Both the position numbers and the translations under genes were made by a program. A stretch of DNA of 64,000 bases from Varroa destructor (lineage: Eukaryota; Arthropoda; Arachnida; Mesostigmata; Varroidae). Positions 25,301 to 36,900 of the stretch are shown piece by piece. Where the stretch lies: the NCBI RefSeq assembly GCF_002443255.2, contig NW_019211457.1:46281690-46345689 (forward strand), read 5' to 3'. Position 1 is the stretch's first letter, and every line of letters starts with the position of its first letter. Under the pieces are notes generated by a model. It was not told the DNA's origin and did not search any database. It was given only the letters and a program-made list of their open reading frames with translations.

Positions 25301-26704
25301 GGGCTTTGAAAAGAGATACAACCGACATATGTGCGTTCGCATTCGTGTGTAACTACGGCCTTCATGAGGGGGCTTGATAGACGGGGTGCAATGCTCTAGC
25401 AGAAGTTGTAGAGAGAAAAAAGAAGATTTTGACTGTCCAACTGTCTACACGGGTCGCTCTAGACAAAGCTATTCATTCCGGATGCTACTGTTTGAGATTA
25501 GCGGGCCGTTGTGCAGTAGGAAAAAATGCGGGGATAGACGAGCCGGTATAAACAAAAGTCGGCGCCGGGTCAGTATACGTAGGCTTGGAGTTGAGCAAAA
25601 TAGGTAAAAGATTACTGAAGAATAAAAATAAACCTGTTTGTTCTGCCTTGTTGCGGCGCATAACCGGCGGAGCTTCGAAATTTTCCCGCAATTTATGTTT
25701 TGCTGTTGGGCGTAATGCGGCATTTAGCTGTCGGTGAGACCAAAGCGACGTGTACGCCACCGTCAAGAGCTTTCAACATCACATGAAGGTCCGTAAAGGG
25801 CTTGCTACAGTGGAGACCAGGTGGTAGAACTTAAACATGTATGTAAAATGAACGACAAACAGTTATTAGTTATTAACTTACTTTAATTAATTAACCAGTG
25901 TTAATATTAATGATACTCACCATCATCACATCATAACACAAATGCGTCATTCTACAAGCATGTTAAAGCATAAAACATGTACCTATTGTAAATATAATTC
26001 AATATTTTGAGGGATTCGCCAATTAGAATTACTCGAAAGCTTCGCAGACAATTCATGTACACAGACTTTGAAATATCTTCAGAACATGGTTAAGCAAAGG
26101 TAAAAGGCGATAAAATACTAGCAGGAATATCGACCACCGTCATGCATTCTGTTAGCAGGCGAACTGATACGTCTTTAAGGAAAGCTCAACCTTAAGCTTC
26201 AATATCAGCTGCTTCTATCTCATAAGCTATTCTTCATCGACACGGCCTTCGCTATATACCTTGAATCCAACAAGAATCATTAGCGCTATTTTTGTCAACC
26301 ACTTACGAGATGTTGCAGAAAAAACTTCGGATGCCTGCGAGTGAGATAAATATATTAATCACAACCCATTTAGCTTTTGCACTGATAGCGGCTGTTTGGA
26401 AATCTTCGGGTCTTCCTTTAACCTGCCCCTAGGCAATAGCTGCTCCAGCGTCATTTTTGATCAATGGCATTACTGTAAGCTATATGGATTATACGGGGAT
26501 GGTAATATGAACCTAGGGAACGCGTTCCAATGTTCAATTGAAATTTGGCGCCAGTACCTCTTATCTGATGCCGGCTAATTCGAAATAGTTCATAGACAAT
26601 CCAACAAACCGGCTTCACTCAACCAGATCGAACAAATAAAATCGTTATTAGCTATTAACGTATTTTAACGATAGTTCTGTTTGGTATAAATTCTCCTTTG
26701 ATTT
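19301..26704. other. unassigned non-coding DNA
   Basis: I can support no gene. The first 500 bases may hold further LINE remains: minus-strand frames at 19249-19455 and 19499-19780. Further on, frames at 20528-20731 (minus), 21408-21671 (plus), 24218-24493 (minus) and 24707-25141 (minus) are of chance length and unrecognised. Features seen are an A/T-rich stretch around 20270-20520 with an A-rich run near 20500, a T8-T9 run near 23280, and a GAT/CAT-rich patch near 25910-25935. Confidence 0.45.
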
Positions 26705-26921
26705 GTGTCATTATTGTTGAAGACTGATGGATCAGTTGTACAAAGGCGACAGATCTTCTTGCGTCCGATCGCGCTCTTGGGACTTGTTCTTCGTTGGCTC
26801 GTCACGCCAAACCAAAGACTTTTTCATAATAAACAGAGAAGCAATCGGGCCCACCACCTAGAAATCTCATACGGCAATCGCTGCAAATGGTTATGAATGA
26901 ATAAATAAAAAAAAAAAAAAA
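26705..26921 (+). other. possible retroposon 3' end: open frame, AATAAA, poly(A)15
   Basis: A 63-codon frame (26705-26896; unrecognised product) is followed within a few bases by overlapping AATAAA signals (26900-26905 and 26904-26909) and then 15 A residues (26907-26921). Polyadenylation signal plus A tract is the layout of a retroposed 3' end. The signal is so close to the A tract that part of it may be tail rather than a true signal. No reverse transcriptase or endonuclease motif is seen upstream and no target-site duplication was found. Confidence 0.3.
26907..26921 (+). repeat. poly(A) tract, A15
   Basis: Fifteen uninterrupted A residues. It may be a retroposon tail, as described for 26705-26921, or a simple homopolymer. 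Confidence 0.9.
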
Positions 26922-29387
26922 GCATCTATCCTTTCCGTCTATGAATCTCGAAAACTACATTTGATACTCCAGTTTACCACTCGTTTTCATACCTGTGTAC
27001 CGTCTTTTGTCCTAGCCCCCTACTAGGACTTCACATGCCTCATATATGTGAAGCTGTCCTTTCCATCTTGATATTCATATAATGCAGAGCAAAGCAAACT
27101 ATTCGATTTTTATTGAGAGCCGATGATTGTATTAAGACCTCGTTCGTATGCTTTGACTCTGCGTTCGTGTGTATCAACGTAACAAGGCACTAGACAACTA
27201 CATGACGTTAAATCCATGTGTTGATGGCGTTTATGAGGCCGTCAGCGATGCTCTGGTCGGTGCCCCTGATTACCGTGTCGTCTCTACGCTTCGAAACGAA
27301 TGGAGCGACGCACAGACAGGAACGCTGTGTGCATGATGCCGTATGATGAATCTGCAGTGCCGGGCCTGTACGGGAATACGGAGCGATTTTACGCTCATCA
27401 TACACAATCAATGCTGTCTATCTCCACGTAAGGCTTTCTATTCATGGGTGTGCTCATATTGGTGCGATCCAGAGCGTTAGACGAGCACTATCAGCTAAAA
27501 CTTTAATAAATGTTACAGCCAGATCTCATCGATAGGAAGGGAGCAAACAACGTCAAGCTCCGAAAAACCTCATACTTTTCCTCGTGCGACTTTGTCCTTG
27601 CTACATTGTACTCTAAGATGATACCATCTTTACGCGTTGGCCAAAATAGAACAACAGTTCTGGCGTTATCAACTGATTGGCTAAATGCAACAGTAGGATG
27701 TCTGTAAAGAGTCAATCTTTTATAGGAAAGCACAATGAAATATTTCTTTTTTGAGATTAATTAGAATCGAGATGTTACCTTGGATCACGCCGAACCGTGC
27801 TCTAGATCTTGAAATCATAACTTGAAGTTCGTAAAGTAATTCATGCTAGTTCATAATCAATGGGCACGCACAAAGTTGATCAGTTGTTTGATTTTGAAAC
27901 AGTAAATAAACAAATCAGTATCGCTTATCCATCGAAAAGTGACCCATCACATACAGTTAAATATAATTCTAGAGGCGTAAGGTTAGTAATATAAAAATGT
28001 AAAGTTACCAATAATTAATTGATTTATAATGCGTTGAAATGGCGGTGTAGTTAAATTGCAAGAGTACGAACATCATGCATAGCGGTTTCATAGCCTCTCT
28101 ACTATTTTCAGTTGTCTTTGAAGCATAACATTATGGCGATTTTGGCCGAACTTCATAGTGCCAAACAAACTTAACTGTGGTTAAATCTACTTTATGGCGC
28201 CTCTTGTATTTATTGTCACGGTATATCTATATCTATATATACACGTAAAGTATATAAAGTATACATTAGACTATCTGTGGGCCTGTTTTTTAAATGGTGA
28301 AGGACCGAGAGCTTAGTACGCGACGATGATGGTAATGATGCTGATTAGCATAGTAATACATGAACACGTTGTGTGGCTGTATATTTCAAGGCCTGGAAAG
28401 CTTTGTCGTGGTATCGGTTTAAACAACGTTTAAGTAACTATGTTGTTTTCAGAAGAAGTTCCTTCACTTAATTAGCGACACGCACCTGTTAGTTATCTGG
28501 AAAGGGCTTTGCACCGTCACGAAACATCCTCCGTATTCGTCAATTGCCAAAGTCAGACCGACAGTGGTCCAGCGTAGTTCTCTCTGACCGATCCACAAGT
28601 AAAGCATCACGTGGTCAGAGTTCGGAGGCCGGTGTCCAGAGATCGTTTGGATACGTGGTCAAAAAATGGCTACCAGATTAAGCTGTCTCAGTCATGGCGG
28701 GATAGCACGCCGGTGAGCTGCATCGTGCAGCACCTACCCGACAGCAGAAAGTAACGAACGTCAAACAACTGCACGGCGCCCAGCTTCAACGAAAAGCTCA
28801 AATAAATCCGAATCTGGTTCAAGCTCGACACCAGTTTAGAAGACTTGATCTTGAAAGTATTGTTCAGATATTAGAAGCACAAAATGTTGTACTCTTCAAA
28901 ATCACTTTATACAAACCCTCAGTAAGTTCGAACCATTAAATAAGTAAGTTTCAACTGTCTTTGAGCTAGTTTCCCCATAACCTAATAAGTCCCCATTCCT
29001 AATAAGCCAAAGGAACAAAAATATAGTTGTGCTGAATAGAAACGGGTGCGTCCGCTCGAACAAGCTGCTTAGCGAAGATACATCGTCGCATGGTATTTCA
29101 GGCATATTTCACTACATCTTGTACAGACGCATGCAGCGTCCGGAGTATGGAAACCCATACACTGCCAAATGCATCGCTGATTCGCCCGTTTCACTCTAAA
29201 CCAGTCTATCACAATATAAAGTAAGGAAGTAATATTCTCCGTTTACATACATCGAGCGGGTGAGTAGGTAATTAGTGTGCACGTACTGTATGAGTACTTG
29301 ATACTACGTGCCTAGGTACAATATGACAGCTGACGCGCCGTCCAGGATAAAGGGACGAAGCTGGAAAAGTCTGTGCCTACGGACCGT
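26922..29387. other. unassigned non-coding DNA
   Basis: No gene is supported. It holds a TATATC-type run near 28226-28242 and a GAT-rich patch near 28322-28346. Open frames at 27503-27733 and 28902-29105 are short and unrecognised. Confidence 0.45.
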
Positions 29388-29466
29388 GCTCACTTGGTAA
29401 AGTGGTTAAAACGTTATACAAACAAAAAAGAAATTATTATATTATATTTCGACCACAGCCGTTACG
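29388..29466 (+). other. tRNA-like internal promoter (weak SINE or pseudo-tRNA candidate)
   Basis: TGGTAAAGTGGTTAA (29395-29409) is a very good match to the RNA polymerase III A box of a tRNA gene. A weak B-box-like TTCGACC follows about 52 bases later, at normal tRNA spacing. The D, T and acceptor stems do not pair, so this is not a working tRNA gene. It could be the decayed head of a tRNA-derived SINE or a chance match. Confidence 0.25.
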
Positions 29467-30185
29467 CGCCTTTAACAGCCTTTTATTGGAGTTCGGTATC
29501 AGCATTACTCAGGTTGAACAAACGGTGTGACGTTAAGGGTGTGAGCTTACATACATAATTCTAACCGCGTCCAAGTAGACCTACTATTCTGTGACAAGCT
29601 GTTCCTATTTCAAGACAGCCCTTAAGGCTTCTTTTAATAGAAACGCTGCTCCAAATTTAGATGTATCACTCACTTACTGATCCTAAATTTGCATCTAGCA
29701 TCAGTCAGTCGGTGACCTAGGATCAATAAGGGCCGTTTTGCTAAGACTTTCAAGCAATGCCGCTGACATAAAAATTTTGCATAGATTTTGTAATCTATAT
29801 GTACATAAATAGCCTAATTATCCTGACGGATAATTTACGAAGTGATACAACTCAGAACGCATTTCATTCAATGTTCGCTCGAAGAGTACCACTCATCTCC
29901 TGGAACTATTCATATCGAGACAACCACTTATATGATACTTAAAATACCCGTTGATTTTACCGAACCGTGCAGCGCTGGAGTTAGTCAGCGTTTCTGTTCA
30001 CCTAAAACGATATCTTGTTACAGATCGAGCGCCGATTTTCATAGAATCCTGCCCGGTGCGGCCCGCGTTGGCTCCGTAAAGCCTAGAAGTCAGGTTTCAA
30101 ACCCGCAAGGTAAACTATTTTACATAAAGGCTGCCTGGCGTTATTTAATGAGGCTGAGTTATCGAATTAGAAATTACTGGTCCTA
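29467..30185. other. unassigned non-coding DNA
   Basis: An inverted repeat of nine bases (CAAATTTAG at 29652-29660 with its complement at 29683-29691) is present. A 114-codon frame at 29842-30186 is unrecognised and begins from a non-ATG codon. Confidence 0.4.
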
Positions 30186-30650
30186 GTCCTAGAATTTAGA
30201 AGCACAAAAGAGATATATGCCGACTCAGCCATTCCTGAGAAGATCGGTAAGTTTCTTGGCATTTGTTGGGTGGACAAGTGTAAACTGTTGCAGGACTATG
30301 CTGACTCTACTTTTCCTGCCCAATTATTGCCGGTAAGAGACTCTCACTTATACAAAACGTTTACCTACATATATCGATACGATATATCATCATATGTTCT
30401 GAGAATAACGCAACCTTATTATGGGGTACTGATGAAACCTTTAGATGAGGCTTTAGAAGTCACACTTCATGCAGTGGGGCTAGTTTCGTTTATAAATACC
30501 TATCCACGCAGTGAAGATTGCCTTAAAATAGAACAACAGCTAAGGTTATGGATCCATAAAGAATGTTACATTTTGGATAATATCTGGAATGGTTTGCGAG
30601 ATTTTGATCGGCGTCTTCTAAGATACATTCTATCACAATTTGCCTAGCCC
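30186..30650 (+). other. possible retroelement scrap with 125-codon open frame
   Basis: The frame 30270-30647, extended upstream without a stop from about 30190, includes EKIGKFLGICW, similar in shape to the 'FLG' block between reverse transcriptase and RNase H in LTR retroelements, and later LDEALEVTLHAVGLV and NTYP, which loosely recall the 'DE.L.TLL.EVE...NSRP' block at the end of BEL/Pao integrases. In an intact element those two blocks would be hundreds of residues apart, so the two resemblances conflict unless there is a large deletion. A frame of this length is also expected by chance. I treat it as a weak lead only. Confidence 0.2.
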
Positions 30651-33184
30651 TTCCGAGCAACGACACGATCCGAGTATGATTTACAGAATAAATAATGCAA
30701 ATCCATTATATAGAAGCTTATTTTTTAAATCGTCAAACTTCGCTTAATCAACGAATATCCTATATATAGTATCATAGAAATGTAGATGTCTTTGCGCAGC
30801 TTCCTCAATGAACCTATATACACCTACATTGGGCAATATATATATATAAGCATAGCATGTGTACTTATAATTTCCGAGGTGGTAATATTTTTTATGCGTT
30901 ACATTTTTCTATTGGCACTCGCCTTTCCACTTCAACTTTCTCCCGATAACCATTTTTACTTAATTCTCTAACTGCTAGTCATCTGCAAATGCAGAGCTTC
31001 TTTGTGATTCTCGGAACACAAAAGTTCAATCAAACGATTTTACTCATATATAGATTATTATGCTTAACAGATAAAGTTGCCCTCTTATTGTATGGCATCG
31101 TATTCTATTTGACGTCCTAGCGGAGTCTATATGGCGTCCTACTAAACCTACGTCCTTAATCAAGCCGTTTGCGATTTAATTTCTCCTTTAACCGTTAGTT
31201 ACTGTATGCTGTGTATGCAAAGTATGAACCAAGAGTAGAGCCCTCGCTTGTCCTAGAAGCCTTTACAAGTATGATAGTTGAAATGAAGTGGGATCAAAGA
31301 GATTTTTGCTGTTTAGCTCCCAAGTCAATGATCTCTTTACGCCTCAATGAATTTGCCAGTTATAAATTCCTCTGGGACGACCGGATCCGCTCCTGACTTT
31401 GGCTGTGATCTCTTTTCAACTTTGTGGTGATTTTCAGATTGGAACAGCCTCAAGGTCTAAGCAAGAATAGGAAAAAGGTATATATGGAGCGCCTGTATAC
31501 CCTTGTATGGAGCGCTTCCGTATACATATAAGGAATACTCTGTCTATCATACAAAGCCGTACCGTTCCATACGTTAATATACACCTCCATTTCGCATCCC
31601 CAGTAATACTAGACGTGTGTACTAGTTCGGCCTACGATTGCTGCGCTTTTTAATTACGCCAACAGTGTTATTGGTCCTTAGAAAAGAATAGGACAAACAA
31701 TTGTAAGGTAGACGTAAGATACTCGTTTGAAAGGTTCACATTCATTACCTCCGCAAATGTTGTAGGTGAGCATCCAACAAAGAAGCGCACGTTGATTATT
31801 TCTATGATTATTATTGTTGTTTACAACGGAGTTTACAAAATACCCTCATTAGTAGAATGTATGTTATGAATACAATTGTCTGTATCGATTGAACATGAAG
31901 TTTAATCATTGAGCACAATCAGCAGCTAGGTTATGTCGGAAAAAAAGGAGAAAGCGTCTTCACTTGACCCCTGAGAGACTCAAAGACGCCTCTATCATCG
32001 AATCGCCTTTGTTTATCATCGAATAAAGGTAACATTTCCCCTATTCGCTTTCTTCAAGGCCAAGATAACTTACTAAAGCATTGTCTCTGGGACCGCTGTA
32101 GTTGGATTTGAACGCTCTAAAGATCAGCCCGTCCGGCGCAAAAACGCAAATAGTGTCAACGATTACTACAGGCAAAACCAATCGACAAAAACTGGTCATT
32201 GTTAAGGTAGGTAGGCCCAATGCAGTTTACCAGTGCCAAACCAGCTTGGGGCCATCTGTTTCAAAAAGAAATTGCTTTAAATCTCACGCTTGTACCGCCG
32301 TTTAAGCGGCTGGCCCTTTTCGACGCGAAATAAAGAGTGTGTCTACGATCGACCTTAGACCTAGACAACCTCAAGCGTCTTTAAGTTTCGTCGATAAGTA
32401 CGCTACTCCTGCTTCATCAAGAAAATGTCGATCAACCTGAAAAATTACTTGACATCATTATTATAGATTTGTATCTATAATGAAACAGCTATTAGTGAAA
32501 TAAGGAAAGTACCTAGGAAACCCGAGAAAAACCGAATTCAGGTCAAAAGAAAGCCGAACCGGTTCGAGCCGGATGGGAAACATGATTAGGTAACATGCCT
32601 ACGGCGTTAGTACACATGTGAGGACAAATTAAGATCGATGAACACAGCCAACGATGAAATAATCAAGCGTCCAAACGTACTTTTTTTTGTTTAAATGTTA
32701 GAAACGGTTCACAGTAGTAACTGCTAACGAACCTCAACCAACATCGAACTTACTTATCATTATTGCGATTGGTAATAGTCTTTGATGTCAATTTACAGAG
32801 AAGCGCTGCTAACATTAGCCCAAATAATTTCAATCCAAATCTGGGTTGCGGGGTCACTTAAGCGAGGTATTGCAGTGGTTGAAGAAGCTGTGAGGTTCAC
32901 CTAAAACAAGCGTATAACTGCTCCGAACGACGCTGACGAATTCGCATTCCGAGAACCGATGTACGGTGAATCTACAGTGAACTCTAGGAACGGATAGGAG
33001 GTGAATGAACAAACTTACCACATTATAGAATTACAGTGATAGTAGTATCTGAGGTCGGCTGGTAGCTGCTCGTTTTCGTTAACACGTGAATTCTTACTAT
33101 GTACATATGTATAGTATACACTGAAGGTCCGAAAAGTAGCCAGCTTCAGTATGCAAACGGTATTACTCGTTAAAGCTATTCAAG

Positions 33185-33188
<4 letters not shown>
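30651..33188. other. unassigned non-coding DNA
   Basis: No gene is supported. Short TA runs occur near 30836-30847. Near 31481-31525 there are two imperfect tandem copies of a roughly 22-base unit sharing ATGGAGCGC and GTATAC. A palindromic GGTTCGAGCC near 32560 resembles a B box but has no A box in front. Confidence 0.45.

Positions 33189-33217
<29 letters not shown>
33189..33217. repeat. (AT)14 microsatellite
   Basis: Fourteen perfect AT units. It is a self-complementary array able to extrude as a cruciform and is probably length-variable. Confidence 0.97.
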
Positions 33218-33220
<3 letters not shown>

Positions 33221-33490
33221 AACAGTATATATGCATAAAGCTAAATACGGATTTTGTTAAAATTGAAGAAGGCTTGCGTCTGTGTCATTCATTTACCATT
33301 ACCGGGTTCTAACTGCCACTATAGCGCACGTCAAAACGCTATAGTAAGCTTTGCGAGATTATTCTTCTGTTGTCCTCGGACCTACACGATGTCTTGAAGG
33401 TTTCAACTGCACAGGATCTCTTTAAAAATGAAACCAACATGTACCCGTATATGAACTCAACATCAATTAGAGGTTCTTCTTTATCATCAG

Positions 33491-33511
33491 TGCGCACGTA
33501 CGTACGTACAC
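33491..33511. repeat. (ACGT)3 short repeat in palindromic context
   Basis: Three ACGT units follow TGCGC, giving a run of alternating purine-pyrimidine bases. It is short and may be chance. Confidence 0.6.
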
Positions 33512-33908
33512 GAGAAATATTCGCGGAAGATCTGGACGCAACAAAGTGAGGAACACACGTCTCACACTGACTGTTAAATACACTATTCAGAGAAATCTAC
33601 GTAATTGATTCTATCCTTAAATTATGAAAATATTGCAGGTATAGCAATCGCCAAAGCATCGCTGCTTCCTAAACAGCCATTTGTTTGTTGTTGTCCGTCA
33701 AAGGTAAAAAAAAGTCACAGCACTATTCTCGTTCCCACGCTAATTATGTTATGATTATTATTTCTGTTATTATCTATACTAACACACACTGAGACATAAA
33801 CGTATACGCCTCAGCTGAACTAATACGTGCAACGGAAAATTCCAGCGACCATACTATACTATGAAATGCATCGATCATTTATATATATACATAAATTTAA
33901 TGGTCGTT

Positions 33909-33927
33909 TTATTATTATTATTATTAT
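33909..33927. repeat. (ATT)5 microsatellite
   Basis: Five perfect ATT units, flanked by T4 on the left. Confidence 0.85.
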
Positions 33928-36900
33928 GTAAAACTTAGCCTAAACTGGTCCAGCTTGTTGTAAGCCCTAAATCTTAAATAAGATATATCTGTAACGCTAG
34001 ATAAATAACAAAACTATTAATGCTATAAATAATTTAGCGACTACTTCGTAGAGTCGACCTAGCGAACGTAGATCGACGCATTGGCATCGATTGACTTTTT
34101 GTTTTGTCACTACTTTTTACGAAGCGAACATGAAAACCGACCCAAAGGTAGCCCAGTTCCTAGCTCTACAAACCCACAACTTTGGGCACAGTACGAGGTA
34201 ATTTAGGCGACTAATCAGGCCGATAAGCTCTCGACTCATACCGGACACGAGTGTCGAAGAAGCCTTGTTGCTAGACCCTGTTTAATAGGCCGCGAGATAT
34301 TGACGAGCTGTATATAGTATACGGCATATAGTTCTTGGATAACGAGAGAAGTCATCTTTAAATTGACATCATCCCTGAAGTGTTACGTTCGGGGAGACTA
34401 AACAGTTTGAAGCATTTCTCCTAACAAGGAATAGCAGAAATGTTCTTGACTAAGACAAGATTTTGAACCAGCCTAGCTCATTTTAATTAAACCGTACATA
34501 ATCAGCCTCTCTAAGTTGCTTCTGCTGTATTTTACATAGATCACACCATTCTACTAGAGTGTTGACACGTTATTAGACCATCCAATGATTTGAAAGGCTA
34601 GAGAATTAACTTCTTAAACGAAACTTGCATCGATAACTTGGGATTTTCCAATTGGTCTAATAATAATTGCCTCTGAGTGGTTTCAACATAATGAAGTTGC
34701 ATTCAATTAGCATCAGCAAGATTACACTACACGTTTACTACGTTATCCTATTAAGTACTAAAAATCTAAGTGATACTAATGCTGCAACGGTAAACGTACG
34801 TACTATCCGATCGCCGAATTTCCCGTTAATATTATCCGACCTTAAACGAGCGTCGACTATGACAAATGCATTGCTTGGTTCCGACAGCCGATCCACGCTT
34901 GACACTGTCGTATGCTTAGGGACATATTTGATAGTAAATCAACTATCGTAAGTAGAAATCTGTTATAACTAATACCGGTAGGGTAAAGACTCCAGTAAAC
35001 TACGGGACCCTATCGCCCAGTAATCTAAATCGCCAGCTTTCCTATCAAAATTCTTTATGATGGGGACTCGTTGCTTTACGGCTACCTGGCTTCACATTGC
35101 GCATCTTCGGGTGCTCACCTTAAGGACGAGCCGCTCATAAGCTAACTTATTAAGCTTCAGTGAGTTTACGAAGCGTCCGGCTTTCCCAAAGGTCCAAGCA
35201 CTTTTTTACGTTTTGAGCTTTATGTCCGGCTCTGCTGTTCTAGTCCGATCATTATGGCCCCATACGCTGATCTTTCCCGCGTGAAATTACAGCTGTCATC
35301 TACACTTGGATACGAACATAGACCTAGGTCTAGAGAGCAAAAAAGTCAGCCTTTCATCGTCACGGAGACGATGTCTTGACGTCCGCCGCAGCTGTAACAT
35401 GCTTCAGTCTCTTTGCTAGTACCAGATCGACCCAGTTTCACTAAATCGGGCTGTTTAATATTCTTCACTTTCACTTTCGCTCCTTGAAGTTCCTGTTTAA
35501 ATATATCGTGCAAAAAACAGAGGATTCGGTATTACGAACGCCAACAGGTAATCCTAGAACTCTGGTATATGTGTTAATTATAAATTGCATTTTTGAGAAA
35601 ACCAAATCTTGTAATAATGACCTTATCTTTGTATAATGAAAGCATTATAGTATAAAAGTGTTAAAACATATACGAACACCTCGACAGCGTCCAGAAGCTC
35701 AGTCAAAGCTTTTTACACATAATCGAGATTTGCACAACGACAATCCGTGGCATGGCTGTATTCTTAAACTAAAATTAATTATTCCTTTGTCGCCTGTAAA
35801 TCTCTATTCGTGAATTACCGAGAACTTACTTTAACTTGAAAATTAACGAGAATTGACTTGAAAATTAGCACCAGCAATAGCAGCTGGCGTGAATAGTCCT
35901 GGCCAGGTTCTAATAAGCCACAGCTTAAAAGGTTTGACCCTGGTGTATCGCGGGTGACAGAAGGCCAGAGTGCCTTGGAACTAGCGGATCTTATGCTCGC
36001 TAAATGTTCCGCGCCCCATCTAGTTCCATAGATCTTATTTTACTATTTCTATTACTATTTTTATCTAGCTCAATTGTGACTCTCGAATCAAAAAACCGAT
36101 AGACACGCCAATAGATAGATCGACAAATAGATACGGGTTAGTTTCGTATGCATGAAAGCGGATGTGAATATGCGCATGTATAAGTGTACTCCATCTGCTG
36201 GCTACCGTACTCGTTGTATTGCTACTGTAGTTTTCTTACTTGAATTAGCGCGAACGCTTTGGAGCTAAGACGCGTCGAACCCTGGGGACCGGTCAGCACT
36301 TCTCGGAGGCCCCCGAAAGTATCCCGGAGCTTCTACATGGAGACACTTGAAACTGCCTCAGAGAACATTTACGTTTACTGAAGTTAACGAAGAGCTCTCC
36401 GCCAGTTATCGTCTGCTTGTTCGATCTGATATGGACCTGCACGGGCTTGTACTAGATTTTTGACCTTCTCATACCATTAGACCCCTATAACCCCCCTCTG
36501 TAAATACAACTCAAGTAATTGCCTGCTTTTTGCCTCACCGTTTTATTAGTGCACAGTTTACTGAGAGGAATATTAAGTATAAAGCTTGAAATACTTATTT
36601 AGTAATATATGTTTAAACAGATTGTGACGCTAAAGTAGATAATTTGCCTAGCATAAATTAGTAGTCCATCCAGTTCAATATATGTGTTATAGTCGTACTT
36701 AATGTTAAGCATGAGTTTGAGTGAAATTTACATTATGTTGTTATTATTTACATTATGGTATTATGTATTACGGTATGTGTGGTAAGTGAAACGCCAGGTT
36801 GTCGTTCATGGCTTGTTGTATTTTCGAATAGTGGATTTTAGAGTGCCACAGCGGTATCGCCACAGCGTCTACATTTTTTAACAAATAGTAAACAAAAGCA

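Noticed and set aside
32552..32580. B-box-like GGTTCGAGCC
   Set aside because: No convincing A box lies at the required distance upstream and no tRNA stems form.
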